17,360 bases of DNA from CAUTUX01 sp963542015 (GTDB lineage Bacteria > Bacillota > Clostridia > Christensenellales > CAG-917), in NCBI GenBank assembly GCA_963542015.1, contig CAUTUX010000022.1:1-17360 (forward strand), in the 5' to 3' direction. This document shows, in pieces, positions 1-7,084 of this stretch; positions within the stretch are counted from its first letter, which is position 1, and each line of letters begins with the position of its first letter. The notes beneath the pieces were generated by a model. The model was not told the DNA's origin. It ran no database searches and saw only the letters and a program-made list of their open reading frames with translations. The translations under genes were made by a program, and so were the position numbers.

Positions 1-25
1 GGCTCTTTTTTTTACTTATCTATTT

Positions 26-54
26 TTGTTTTTACACAATATTATTTACATAAT
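26..54 (+). promoter_or_regulatory. Possible promoter of the lipoprotein gene
   Basis: TTGTTT (26-31) and CATAAT (49-54) are separated by 17 bases and lie just upstream of the ribosome site at 63-69. Both hexamers are imperfect and the region is AT-rich, so chance matches are likely. The implied leader is short. Confidence 0.3.
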
Positions 55-73
55 CTACTTTAGAGGTGGTTAT

Positions 74-2593
74 ATGAAAAAGACTTTTAAGTTGAGCATA
101 ATCTTAATTTTAATTCTTACAATGGCAATAGCAGTTTTTGGATGCACGAGGAAGACGCCAGACAAACCAACAACACCAGAGAAACAAACGGAACAAAAGA
201 AACCAGACGAACAAAAGAAGCCAGATGAGGAAGGAAAGAAACCAAACGAAGAAGGCAATAAGCCAAGTGAGGAAAAAGAGAAACCAAGCGAAGAAGAAAA
301 TAAGCCTAACATAAAAAAGAAAGTAAAAATTAAGTTCACAATCAAAGGGCAAAAAACATTTGGAGATGAATACGAGCAGGCAGAAGGAACAGAAAGTGAA
401 TATGTCTCAAGCATTGAAAAGGAAGAAGAGGATACAATCAAAGCAACTGAGCTACTAGATTCCGTTAAAGAAAAGATAAATGGAACAATTTACAACAAAG
501 ACGAAATGTTCTATAAACATGATGGCGAAGCGATAAGCGAAATACAGCCAATTCAGGTAAAGGCACCAAATACAGTTATTGAATTCTACATCAATAGACA
601 AATCAGAACAATTACCTTAGATACTACACATACTGTTAATACATCCAATCTAAAGGGTGCAGTAGAAATTGCAAATGAGAACAAAATCCTTAAGTTTAGA
701 CATGGATATAATTTTGTAGGAGATGAAACGCCAACGATTGCAGAAACGGAAAATGAGGAATTTAATTGTTGGTTAAAAGATTCAAATACATATAGGTTTG
801 ACAATACAAACTCTGTAACATCGAATATAACATTAAGACCCAACATGAAGAATAAGATAGAGATTAAATTTGTAATCAAGGGTCAAAAGATATTTGGGGA
901 TGGATACGAGCAGGCGGAAGACACAGATGCTGAATATGCTTCAAATATCAAAAAGAAAGAGGGACAAACGGTTAAGGCATCTGAATTGCTAAATATTGTT
1001 AAAGCAAAAATCAATGAAACAATTTATAAGAAAGATGAAATGTCCTACAAACACGATGGCGAAGCAGTAGGCGAAGAGCAACCAATTCAGGTAAAGGCAC
1101 CAAATACAGTTATTGAATTCTACGTAAAGAGACAAATAAGAACAATCACCTTAGATACTACAGATACTGTTAATATATCCAATGTAAAGGGTGTAGTGGA
1201 AATTGCGAATGATAACAAAATCCTTAAGTTTAGACATGGATATAGTTTTGAAGGAGATGAAACACCAATAATTGCGGGAACGGAAGAAGATGAATTTAAT
1301 GGTTGGTTAAATGGTGGAAATATATATAGGTTTGGCAATCCAAATTCCGTAACAGCAGACGCAACATTGATACCTAACATGAGGAAGAGAGATGCAATAG
1401 TAAATATCAATCTAAATGGATTAAGTGGAACCGATTTAAGATATGAAGCAGATGAAATAACAGCGAGACCAGATGAAAGTAATACAAATATAACGTTTAA
1501 TGTACCATATAGTAAGATGCCATATAGACTAAAGCATTTAAGAACAGACAGTGCATTTACAGTTGGCAGTAGCAGAGTTGAACAGACAGGATACAGCGGT
1601 GATGTAAATATTAACAAGGCTGGTAGGATGTACAATCTAACAGTCACATATAGAGAGTTAGGAGCTACAGTAAATATTGGAGGTTTGGAAGGAAACGGCT
1701 GGTATTATAGCGATGCTGGAATAGATGCAGTACAGTCGGGGAATAAAATAACACTTGATGTGCCAAGTGAAAGATTACCATATACGCTAAAGCCACTGCA
1801 GAATACAGGCTTGCCATTTAGTAGTCTAACGCAAAAGGCAGTAAAATATGTTGGATATCAAGACAACGACCCAATTACCACAGGGGGGAACACTTACGAA
1901 AGAACCGCTCAGTTTAGTGAGGATATAGAAAAGTATAAAGGACTATATCCACAAACAAAAGCGGAATCAAGCGAGATAGAGGGAACAACCATAACAGAAG
2001 AAGTAGCTAATAATGAGCCAAAGGCAGGATACGGAAAGTTTAGTTATACTTTGGCATATAATAAAGGAAATAAGTTTGAAGTAATCAACGGAGAATACTA
2101 CAAATTTGAGCCAGTAGAATGGGAAGAATTTCCACTAGAAACTAATAAGCAGTGGACAAAGAATACACTTGATGTATCAGTGTTTGACAATGGAGAAGAA
2201 AACAGCAACATATATAGTGGATCATATATAGAGGGATATCTAAGAATAATGGCACAGAAGATGCAAATTGACTATACACTTTCATTACCAAAGTTAGGAG
2301 GCAACGACGCACTCCCATGGAATGCAGCCAAAATATACAGTACCCTAAACACAGCTGCCGTAATCAAAGAAAAGCTAAAGTATAAAAAATTAACAGACTA
2401 TGCTACAGCAGTTTCAGGCAATTATAAAGCACTGAGAAAGATAACAACTCGGGTCTACGGAAATGATATTGGAACTACATGGTTGGGTACGCGTCATCAG
2501 GATGTTAATACACACAGTTATTATATCGACTATGGCGGCATGATCGCTAGTGAATACAGTTATTATGTTAAGGGGTTGCGTGTAGCTAAGTAG
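74..2593 (+). CDS. Repeat-containing surface lipoprotein with C-terminal DUF6273-like domain
   Basis: Predicted 839-residue lipoprotein anchored on the outer face of the membrane. The frame opens at 26, but ATG 74 is chosen because it follows a GAGGTGG ribosome site (63-69) and starts a classic signal peptide ending in lipobox VFGC (Cys24). Residues 25-84 are a Lys/Glu/Pro linker of KPxEE-type repeats that probably spans the wall. Residues 85-262 and 263-440 are tandem copies, each an alpha/beta-like part followed by an InlB B-repeat-like part (TITLDTT, KFRHGY, FNGWL). Residues 441-530 and 531-610 are two smaller related domains (MPYRLKHL and LPYTLKPL). After a KGLYPQ linker, residues ~675-839 match the DUF6273 layout: YYKFEPVEWEEF, YSGSYIEGYL, LTDYA, TTWLGTR and a terminal GLRVAK. 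The ligand is unknown. The C-terminal half resembles the end of the giant gene starting at 12636. Lipoprotein and repeats are clear; the DUF6273 assignment is by motif memory. Confidence 0.88.
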   Translation: MKKTFKLSIILILILTMAIAVFGCTRKTPDKPTTPEKQTEQKKPDEQKKPDEEGKKPNEEGNKPSEEKEKPSEEENKPNIKKKVKIKFTIKGQKTFGDEYEQAEGTESEYVSSIEKEEEDTIKATELLDSVKEKINGTIYNKDEMFYKHDGEAISEIQPIQVKAPNTVIEFYINRQIRTITLDTTHTVNTSNLKGAVEIANENKILKFRHGYNFVGDETPTIAETENEEFNCWLKDSNTYRFDNTNSVTSNITLRPNMKNKIEIKFVIKGQKIFGDGYEQAEDTDAEYASNIKKKEGQTVKASELLNIVKAKINETIYKKDEMSYKHDGEAVGEEQPIQVKAPNTVIEFYVKRQIRTITLDTTDTVNISNVKGVVEIANDNKILKFRHGYSFEGDETPIIAGTEEDEFNGWLNGGNIYRFGNPNSVTADATLIPNMRKRDAIVNINLNGLSGTDLRYEADEITARPDESNTNITFNVPYSKMPYRLKHLRTDSAFTVGSSRVEQTGYSGDVNINKAGRMYNLTVTYRELGATVNIGGLEGNGWYYSDAGIDAVQSGNKITLDVPSERLPYTLKPLQNTGLPFSSLTQKAVKYVGYQDNDPITTGGNTYERTAQFSEDIEKYKGLYPQTKAESSEIEGTTITEEVANNEPKAGYGKFSYTLAYNKGNKFEVINGEYYKFEPVEWEEFPLETNKQWTKNTLDVSVFDNGEENSNIYSGSYIEGYLRIMAQKMQIDYTLSLPKLGGNDALPWNAAKIYSTLNTAAVIKEKLKYKKLTDYATAVSGNYKALRKITTRVYGNDIGTTWLGTRHQDVNTHSYYIDYGGMIASEYSYYVKGLRVAK
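326..1393 (+). repeat. Two tandem 534-bp coding repeats in the lipoprotein gene
   Basis: Copy 1 (about 326-859) and copy 2 (about 860-1393) are offset by 534 bp, exactly 178 codons. Each begins (K/E)IKF.IKGQK and carries YKHDGEA, IQVKAPNTVIEFY, RQIRTITLDTT and KILKFRHGY in the same order. A stretch of roughly 40 bases, around 549-590 and 1083-1124, is identical in DNA. This indicates recent duplication or ongoing gene conversion rather than ancient domain repetition. Confidence 0.9.
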
Positions 2594-2674
2594 GTTTGTA
2601 TTTTCAAAAACCAAATGCGATAAACAGGGTGAAAAAAATCAGCTTTACAAAGTAATAAATATAAGCATTTTACG

Positions 2675-2705
2675 AATATGGATGTCTCAACACGATGTCC
2701 ATATT
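2675..2705. terminator. Hairpin, possible terminator
   Basis: AATATGGATGTC (2675-2686) and GATGTCCATATT (2694-2705) form a 12-bp stem with two G-U pairs and a 7-base loop. On the plus strand it is followed by TTATTT, a poor U tract. It lies 82 bases after the lipoprotein stop, and on the minus strand immediately after the stop of the coding relic at 2706-2843. It could end either transcript; neither side has a strong T run. Confidence 0.45.
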
Positions 2706-2843
2706 TTATTTATAACCATTTCCCGCCATTCTAAGGTCTCTCCAATCGCCGTTGATAATGTCATCGAAAGAATAATCGTTAAAACTAGAGCGTGTAGGGG
2801 CGATATTTGGGGTAAATTCAATATGATTAGGTAGTATAACATG
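2706..2843 (-). pseudogene. C-terminal coding relic next to tRNA-Glu
   Basis: A 45-codon open stretch on the minus strand ends at TAA (2706-2708). It reads like real protein: HIEFTPNIAPTRSSF, then DYSFDDIINGDWRDLRMAG and NGYK at the end. It has no ATG, GTG or TTG start, because an in-frame TGA (2844-2846) lies directly upstream. It begins 6 bases past the tRNA CCA end and stops against the hairpin at 2675-2705. It looks like the 3' tail of a lost gene, possibly left by insertion or deletion at the tRNA. I do not recognise the family. The reading is inferred from residue composition only. Confidence 0.4.
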
Positions 2844-2849
2844 TCATTG

Positions 2850-2924
2850 TGGTACCGCCAAAGGGAATCGAACCCTTGATTCCGCCGTGAGAGGGCGACG
2901 TCTTGACCTCTTGACCATGGCGGC
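2850..2924 (-). tRNA. tRNA-Glu (anticodon CTC)
   Basis: The minus strand folds into a complete 75-base cloverleaf. The acceptor is GCCGCCA/TGGCGGT with a G-U first pair, discriminator A and encoded CCA. The D arm is GTC/GAC. The anticodon stem is TCGCC/GGCGG around loop CTCTCAC, giving anticodon CTC for Glu codon GAG. The T arm is AAGGG-TTCGATT-CCCTT. It resembles Firmicutes tRNA-Glu. It stands alone here, against the direction of the flanking genes. Confidence 0.95.
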
Positions 2925-2936
2925 AAAGACTTATAT

Positions 2937-2965
2937 TTTATAGCACATATTAATAATCATATCAA
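2937..2965 (-). promoter_or_regulatory. Promoter of tRNA-Glu
   Basis: On the minus strand, TTGATA (2960-2965) and TATAAA (2937-2942) are 17 bases apart, with a TGC extended -10 directly before TATAAA. The -10 ends 12 bases before the tRNA 5' end, leaving a leader of about 5-6 bases for RNase P removal. Spacing and position fit a vegetative sigma promoter. Confidence 0.65.
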
Positions 2966-3052
2966 TTAAAATCAAAAGTTCACGATATTGATTTTTATTA
3001 GTGTTGTTCCTTGCACAAATTATAAATTTTATTTAAAAACTAAACTATACTA

Positions 3053-3131
3053 TGGATTTGAATAAAAAAAGTGTTAAATATTTGTTCTTTTCATGCTAAT
3101 ATATAAGTGGAGTGTGGATTTGAATAAAAAA
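3053..3131. repeat. 17-bp direct repeat upstream of the ATPase pair
   Basis: TGGATTTGAATAAAAAA occurs at 3053-3069 and again at 3115-3131, 62 bp apart. The second copy ends two bases before the ATPase start codon, where a ribosome site would be expected. No transposase or other repeat is visible between the copies. Confidence 0.7.
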
Positions 3132-3132
3132 T

Positions 3133-4359
3133 ATGGAATATGTTAAACGAACATTAGAAGAAAAGTTTTTGGGAATAAACAGCTATTCAAAAGCGATACT
3201 GCTAACTGGAGCTAGACAAGTTGGAAAGACAACTATGTTGAAGCATTTAGCAGATGGAACCAATAGGCGGTATGTAAATTTGGATGATGTAGATACTTTT
3301 TATTTTGCAAAAAATGACCCGAAGAGATTTTTAGAAATTTATAAGCCACCAATATTGATAGATGAAATACAGCGAGTGCCGGAATTGTTTAAGCCTATTA
3401 AAATCATGTGTGATGAAAGTGAGAGTAATGGTTTATTTTGGCTTACGGGATCTAAAAAGTTTTCGATGATGAAATTGGCGGGAGAAAGTCTCGCTGGAAG
3501 AATAATGTTGTGTGAGCTATATTCTTTGTCGCAAAAGGAAAAAATGATGATAGATATCGAAGAATTCAAAGATTTTTCTTTTTTAGAATTAGCGAAGAGA
3601 AAAGTAAAATTTCCGAACAACAAAATAAAAAGTGTATATAGAAATATATGGGAAGGTGGGATTCCAAAAGTTCAGGGGGCAGAAGAATGGCAAATAGATG
3701 AGTATTTTAATTCGCTTTTCAAAACCAATTTATATCAAGATGCCGTAGAAAGCGGTGGAGTTTCTGAGATAATGAAGTTTAAGAAATTTATACAATTGTG
3801 TGCACTATATACTGCTCAGCAAATTAATTATTCAAGATTGGCACAGATGACAGAAATATCTGAAGTAACAGCAAAAAAGTGGATAAATTTATTAGAGGGA
3901 TTAGGAATTATATATTTATTACAACCATATGACAACAATCAAATTAAAAGATTAACCAAGATGCCTAAATTATATTTTTGTGATACGGGGTTTGCAACAC
4001 ATTTAAGCTCATTTGATTCTTTTGACACATTAATGTATAGACAATCGAGCGGATATTTTTTTGAGAATTATGTAGTGATGGAATTTGTGCGGAATATGTC
4101 ATATGCAAAGTCTAAAGAGTCATTATTTTATTATAGAGACTTGAACGGAAACGAAATTGATCTGTTGTTATTTAAAGAAGGTGTAGTTCATCCTTTTGAA
4201 ATAAAATTGTCTCAAAATCCTAGAGATAAAGAAGTTAAAAAATTTGAAATATTGGATAGATTGCAGTTGGATCGTGGCAATGGAGGCATAATATGCATGT
4301 GTAATGATGTAGAGAAAATTGATGAAAAGAACACACTTATACCATGCAATATAATTTAA
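3133..4359 (+). CDS. AAA_14/DUF4143 family ATPase
   Basis: A 408-residue protein of the widespread AAA_14-DUF4143 family; its cellular role is not settled. Walker A is G26ARQVGKT33, Walker B is ILIDE (Asp77-Glu78), the sensor-like segment is WLTGS (103-107), and a LAGR motif ends at Arg123. The middle holds a winged-helix-like stretch (INYSRLAQ..., EVTAKKWINLLEGLGIIYLL). The C-terminal part has the DUF4143 nuclease-like pattern: NEID (Glu341, Asp343), then FEIK (Glu356, Lys358), a PD-(D/E)XK-like arrangement. All key residues are present, so the protein looks intact. The in-frame TGA at 3121 limits the start to ATG 3133; no good Shine-Dalgarno site is seen. A paralogue follows after 34 bases. 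Confidence 0.9.
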   Translation: MEYVKRTLEEKFLGINSYSKAILLTGARQVGKTTMLKHLADGTNRRYVNLDDVDTFYFAKNDPKRFLEIYKPPILIDEIQRVPELFKPIKIMCDESESNGLFWLTGSKKFSMMKLAGESLAGRIMLCELYSLSQKEKMMIDIEEFKDFSFLELAKRKVKFPNNKIKSVYRNIWEGGIPKVQGAEEWQIDEYFNSLFKTNLYQDAVESGGVSEIMKFKKFIQLCALYTAQQINYSRLAQMTEISEVTAKKWINLLEGLGIIYLLQPYDNNQIKRLTKMPKLYFCDTGFATHLSSFDSFDTLMYRQSSGYFFENYVVMEFVRNMSYAKSKESLFYYRDLNGNEIDLLLFKEGVVHPFEIKLSQNPRDKEVKKFEILDRLQLDRGNGGIICMCNDVEKIDEKNTLIPCNII

Positions 4360-4393
4360 TTTATGGAATGTTTTGATGAAGGGGTATAATCTC

Positions 4394-5608
4394 ATGGAAT
4401 ATATTAAAAGGCAGCTTGAAAAAATTATCTTAGATTATACAAAAAAATATAATGTTGTTTTCATTGCTGGAGGAATAGGGATAGGAAAAACAACAATGTT
4501 AAGACATCTTGCGGATGAAACTCAAAGGAGTTACATAGATCTTGGAGATGTTGAAATTGCAACAAGATTAAAAGAATGCCGCAATAAATTTTTTACCGAT
4601 AGTAATAGTAAATCGTTTATTATTGACAATGTAGAAGTAATGCCGGAACTAGCTGAAATTATACGAGAAACGCTTGATATATCAGATAAAACATTTTGGA
4701 TTGCAGGGATTCCAATTAAAAGTGTTATTGATAAATTTAAAGTGTTTCTTCAGAATGAAGTTATTTTTTTGAAATTATATCAGTCATCGCAAAGAGAATT
4801 TGAAAATATATGTTTGAATAAAGATATTGTATTTGAATTTGATGATCTTGTTGAAAGGGAGAAAATGTTTCAGAAAAGAAGTATTGAAGATTTATATTTA
4901 AGCATTTGGCAAGGCAGTTCATTTGAATTAAGAGAATCAAAAGACATAAGAAACACTAAATATTACGAAGATTATATAAATAAGGTAATTTTTCAAAATA
5001 TAAATAGAATTGGGTCAGAGAATATAGATAAATTTAGAGAATTCATATATGTATGTGTGTCATGTTTTACTAGAGTACTTAACTATGAAATGTTAACCGA
5101 CAGGGTTGGTATAAAAAAAATTACGGCATCAAAATGGCTCGCTATTTTACAAGAGATGGGGGTTGTACATTTATTGCATGCATATAATAAAAAAAGATCA
5201 AGTGGCTTCAGCAAGGTATATGTGTGTGATAGTGGACTTGTGGCATATACTATGAATTACAACAACATTGAAAATATGATTGTGGGAACAATGTCTAGAG
5301 AGCTATTTGAGAATTATGTAATTATGGAGTTTATTAAAAATTATTCATATTTATATGATGATGAAAATATCTTTTACTATCATATTTCAAAGAACACATA
5401 TGTACCAATTGTTTATATTGCAGAAAATAAAATGCATCCTATAGAAGTTAACAATGGAATCGCTATGCCTAAAAAATTAATTGAGAATCTTTCAAAGGTA
5501 GATGATATTAATACAAAGCGGGCAAATGGATTAATTGTATCATTGGCTAAAGAAGTATATCCGATACCTTGTATTAACGATATACGGATACCGTGGTATA
5601 TGGTATAG
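4394..5608 (+). CDS. Degenerate AAA_14/DUF4143 paralogue
   Basis: A 404-residue paralogue of the preceding ATPase, probably co-transcribed. ATG 4394 is preferred over 4373: AAGGGG (4379-4384) sits 9 bases upstream, and MEYIKRQLEK then aligns with MEYVKRTLEE of the neighbour. Walker A is kept (G26GIGIGKT33) and MLRHLADE matches the neighbour's MLKHLADG. Walker B is IIDNVE, so the catalytic Glu is Asn79. WIAGI replaces WLTGS. The nuclease-like motif is gone: the NEID position reads NTYV and FEIK reads IEVN (Lys to Asn353). The fold seems preserved and the frame is open throughout. It may bind nucleotide without hydrolysing it and partner the neighbour, or it may be drifting toward a pseudogene. 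Confidence 0.85.
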   Translation: MEYIKRQLEKIILDYTKKYNVVFIAGGIGIGKTTMLRHLADETQRSYIDLGDVEIATRLKECRNKFFTDSNSKSFIIDNVEVMPELAEIIRETLDISDKTFWIAGIPIKSVIDKFKVFLQNEVIFLKLYQSSQREFENICLNKDIVFEFDDLVEREKMFQKRSIEDLYLSIWQGSSFELRESKDIRNTKYYEDYINKVIFQNINRIGSENIDKFREFIYVCVSCFTRVLNYEMLTDRVGIKKITASKWLAILQEMGVVHLLHAYNKKRSSGFSKVYVCDSGLVAYTMNYNNIENMIVGTMSRELFENYVIMEFIKNYSYLYDDENIFYYHISKNTYVPIVYIAENKMHPIEVNNGIAMPKKLIENLSKVDDINTKRANGLIVSLAKEVYPIPCINDIRIPWYMV

Positions 5609-5633
5609 GACAATAAGTGGAATTAGACTTTAA

Positions 5634-5855
5634 ATCTTATGTAATAAAAATTCTGCATTAGAAATTGTACGAAAAGAAATTTCAAAAAATCTTGGATACT
5701 TTACAAAACAAGACATGTGAGAAATTTGTCCGTCGTTAAGTGTAAGCTCAATTGTAGGCTCATTAAGAAAATTAGTAGCTGAAGGTGAGATTAAAAGAGA
5801 AGGTGTTGGAATGGATATAAAATATATAGCCGTTGTAAAACTCAATTTAGGTTGA
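5634..5855 (+). pseudogene. Broken winged-helix coding fragment
   Basis: One plus-strand frame reads as protein across an in-frame TGA at 5718-5720. Before it is NSALEIVRKEISKNLGYFTKQDM; after it come EICPSLSVSSIVGSLRKLV and AEGEIKREGVG, ending at TGA 5853-5855. The pattern helix, helix, recognition helix (SLSVSSIVGSLRKLV), then a wing (GEIKREG) is that of a winged helix-turn-helix domain, like those at the C-terminus of many regulators or Fic/ATPase proteins. No start codon is present at the 5' end. TGA is a normal stop elsewhere in the window, so this is a nonsense-interrupted remnant. It could be the old tail of a gene related to the ATPase pair. Confidence 0.6.
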
Positions 5856-5879
5856 CAATTTTTAATGTAACAATATAAA
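5852..5879 (+). promoter_or_regulatory. Near-consensus promoter for the DUF1361 gene
   Basis: TTGACA (5852-5857) and TATAAA (5874-5879) are separated by 16 bases. The -35 overlaps the stop codon of the broken fragment. It predicts a leader of about 50 bases to ATG 5936. It is one of the two best vegetative promoter matches in the window. Confidence 0.6.
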
Positions 5880-5935
5880 AATAGCAAAGAAAGTTGAGTT
5901 TGATTATGTGATATATCGTATATATACTTTAGATT

Positions 5936-6655
5936 ATGAAAACAGCAAGAAAATCTAGATATTCGCTTCTTAATATTCCAATTTTAATTCTGCTTTTAGG
6001 ATTGGTTGTTTTATCAGCAATTTTTGATTTTGCTTATTACAAACAAACCCCAGGATTAATATTGTCGCATACTGGGCTTTTATACAATGTCGCCCTAGCA
6101 ATTATCCCTTCGTTATTTCTGTATAAGTACAAGAATTTTAAAGCAGAGACATTTAATAGAATGGTATCTCCAAGTATATTAATGTTGTTTCTTGGGTTTA
6201 TATTTATGCCAAATTCTTTTTACATAATAACGGATATAATACATGTTGCCGTTACAAGATTTTACTCAATCGGATATAAAGGACACAAACAGTTCTTTTT
6301 GATGCCAGGACATTATCTCAACTTATTTAATATTTTTCTGGCAGCTGTAATAGGGTTAGTGCTTGGATTGAAACAAATTAGAAGAATAAATGAAATTATA
6401 TATAGAATAAATAACATGTTGATTATAAGTGCAGTAACGGCATGTGAAAGTGTTTTGATAGGGTATGCAATTTATATAGGTAGATTTATAAGGCTAAATT
6501 CATGGGATATATTCTCTGTTCCAAACATATTGTTTAATCACAATGTATCAAAAGATGGATTTGTGTTTGTGATACTTTGTTCATTGTTAGTATGGATATT
6601 TAATCTTGCATATAGTTTCTTTATTGCATCACAGAAAGAGGTTGGTAGGGCATAG
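5936..6655 (+). CDS. DUF1361 integral membrane protein
   Basis: A 239-residue, six-helix membrane protein with segments at about 11-30, 43-62, 78-96, 128-147, 161-182 and 208-230. The family hallmarks are present: MPNSFYIITDIIH at 91-103 (usually LPNAPYIxTDxxH) and RFIRLNSWD at 183-191. Function in this family is unknown. The length is usual. ATG 5936 lacks a clear Shine-Dalgarno site, but the frame's hydrophobic start and the upstream promoter support it. It appears to be a single-gene unit; the next gene is 429 bases away. Confidence 0.88.
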   Translation: MKTARKSRYSLLNIPILILLLGLVVLSAIFDFAYYKQTPGLILSHTGLLYNVALAIIPSLFLYKYKNFKAETFNRMVSPSILMLFLGFIFMPNSFYIITDIIHVAVTRFYSIGYKGHKQFFLMPGHYLNLFNIFLAAVIGLVLGLKQIRRINEIIYRINNMLIISAVTACESVLIGYAIYIGRFIRLNSWDIFSVPNILFNHNVSKDGFVFVILCSLLVWIFNLAYSFFIASQKEVGRA

Positions 6656-7017
6656 GAGTGCCTCTGATAAATTATCATAATTTCCATTAGAAATTTGATT
6701 TTTGCGTAATGTGTATTGATATAAAAAAGTACGCTTTTGAAAATGTGCTTTGGAAGACTGATTTGTACTAACAAATACAAGGCAATATGTTCTCGACAAT
6801 TGGATGTGAAACAATGTATGTTTGACGAGGGTCTGAAACGGCTAAAAATCACGCCATTTGTTTTCTAATTTAGAAGGGGATGTCCTTTATATATTCGTAT
6901 TGTATGTTGAGAAGTGCGAACAAAGGGGTACCCATATACTTGAGTGTCTAATCCGATAAATTTAGTTTATATAATTAATATAAAATTAATAATATTTGTG
7001 TTTTATACTGTTTTTTC
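6656..7017. other. Gene-free, AT-rich interval
   Basis: No credible gene was found. AAATTAT-c-ATAATTT (6669-6683) is a 15-base palindrome that could be an operator. GGGTACCC (6926-6933) is a short palindrome. From ATG 6709 one frame gives protein-like pieces (such as KKYAFENVLWKTDLY) but meets stops at TAA, TGA and TAG within about 60 codons, so it is at most a decayed gene. The last ~60 bases are almost pure A/T and may act as an upstream element for the metal operon promoter. Confidence 0.5.
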
Positions 7018-7045
7018 TTGCAATGACACTTTAAATTTGTATAAT
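7018..7045 (+). promoter_or_regulatory. Promoter of the metal importer operon
   Basis: TTGCAA (7018-7023) and a perfect TATAAT (7040-7045) are 16 bases apart. An AT-rich stretch lies upstream, and the ribosome site and ATG 7085 follow within 40 bases. The -10 sits between the arms of a palindrome (7022-7054). Confidence 0.65.
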
Positions 7046-7054
7046 ACTGTCATT
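7022..7054. promoter_or_regulatory. Candidate operator 1, palindrome spanning the promoter
   Basis: AATGACA (7022-7028) and TGTCATT (7048-7054) are perfect inverted copies 19 bases apart. They bracket the -10 and overlap the end of the -35. That position suits a repressor that blocks polymerase. Metal importers of this kind are usually repressed by Fur/Zur, DtxR/MntR or AdcR proteins; I cannot match the arms to a known box. Confidence 0.4.
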
Positions 7055-7056
7055 AA

Positions 7057-7073
7057 TTGTTAGAAATTAACAA
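7057..7073. promoter_or_regulatory. Candidate operator 2, palindrome before the ribosome site
   Basis: TTGTTA-GAAAT-TAACAA is a perfect 6-5-6 inverted repeat between the transcription start region and the GAGG ribosome site (7074-7077). It resembles the size and symmetry of MarR/AdcR or TetR family sites, but it is not the AdcR consensus TTAACYRGTTAA. It could also form a weak RNA hairpin. Confidence 0.4.
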
Positions 7074-7084
7074 GAGGAGCTTAT

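Noticed and set aside
2687..2926. 79-codon minus-strand frame across tRNA-Glu
   Set aside because: It reads through the tRNA itself; a different frame over 2706-2843 looks more protein-like.
5630..5887. 85-codon minus-strand open frame
   Set aside because: It lies opposite the winged-helix relic, has no ribosome site and a composition typical of an antisense shadow.
6709..6990. Possible decayed gene beginning at ATG 6709
   Set aside because: Stops at TAA, TGA and TAG break the frame within about 60 codons, and no recognisable family pattern remains.
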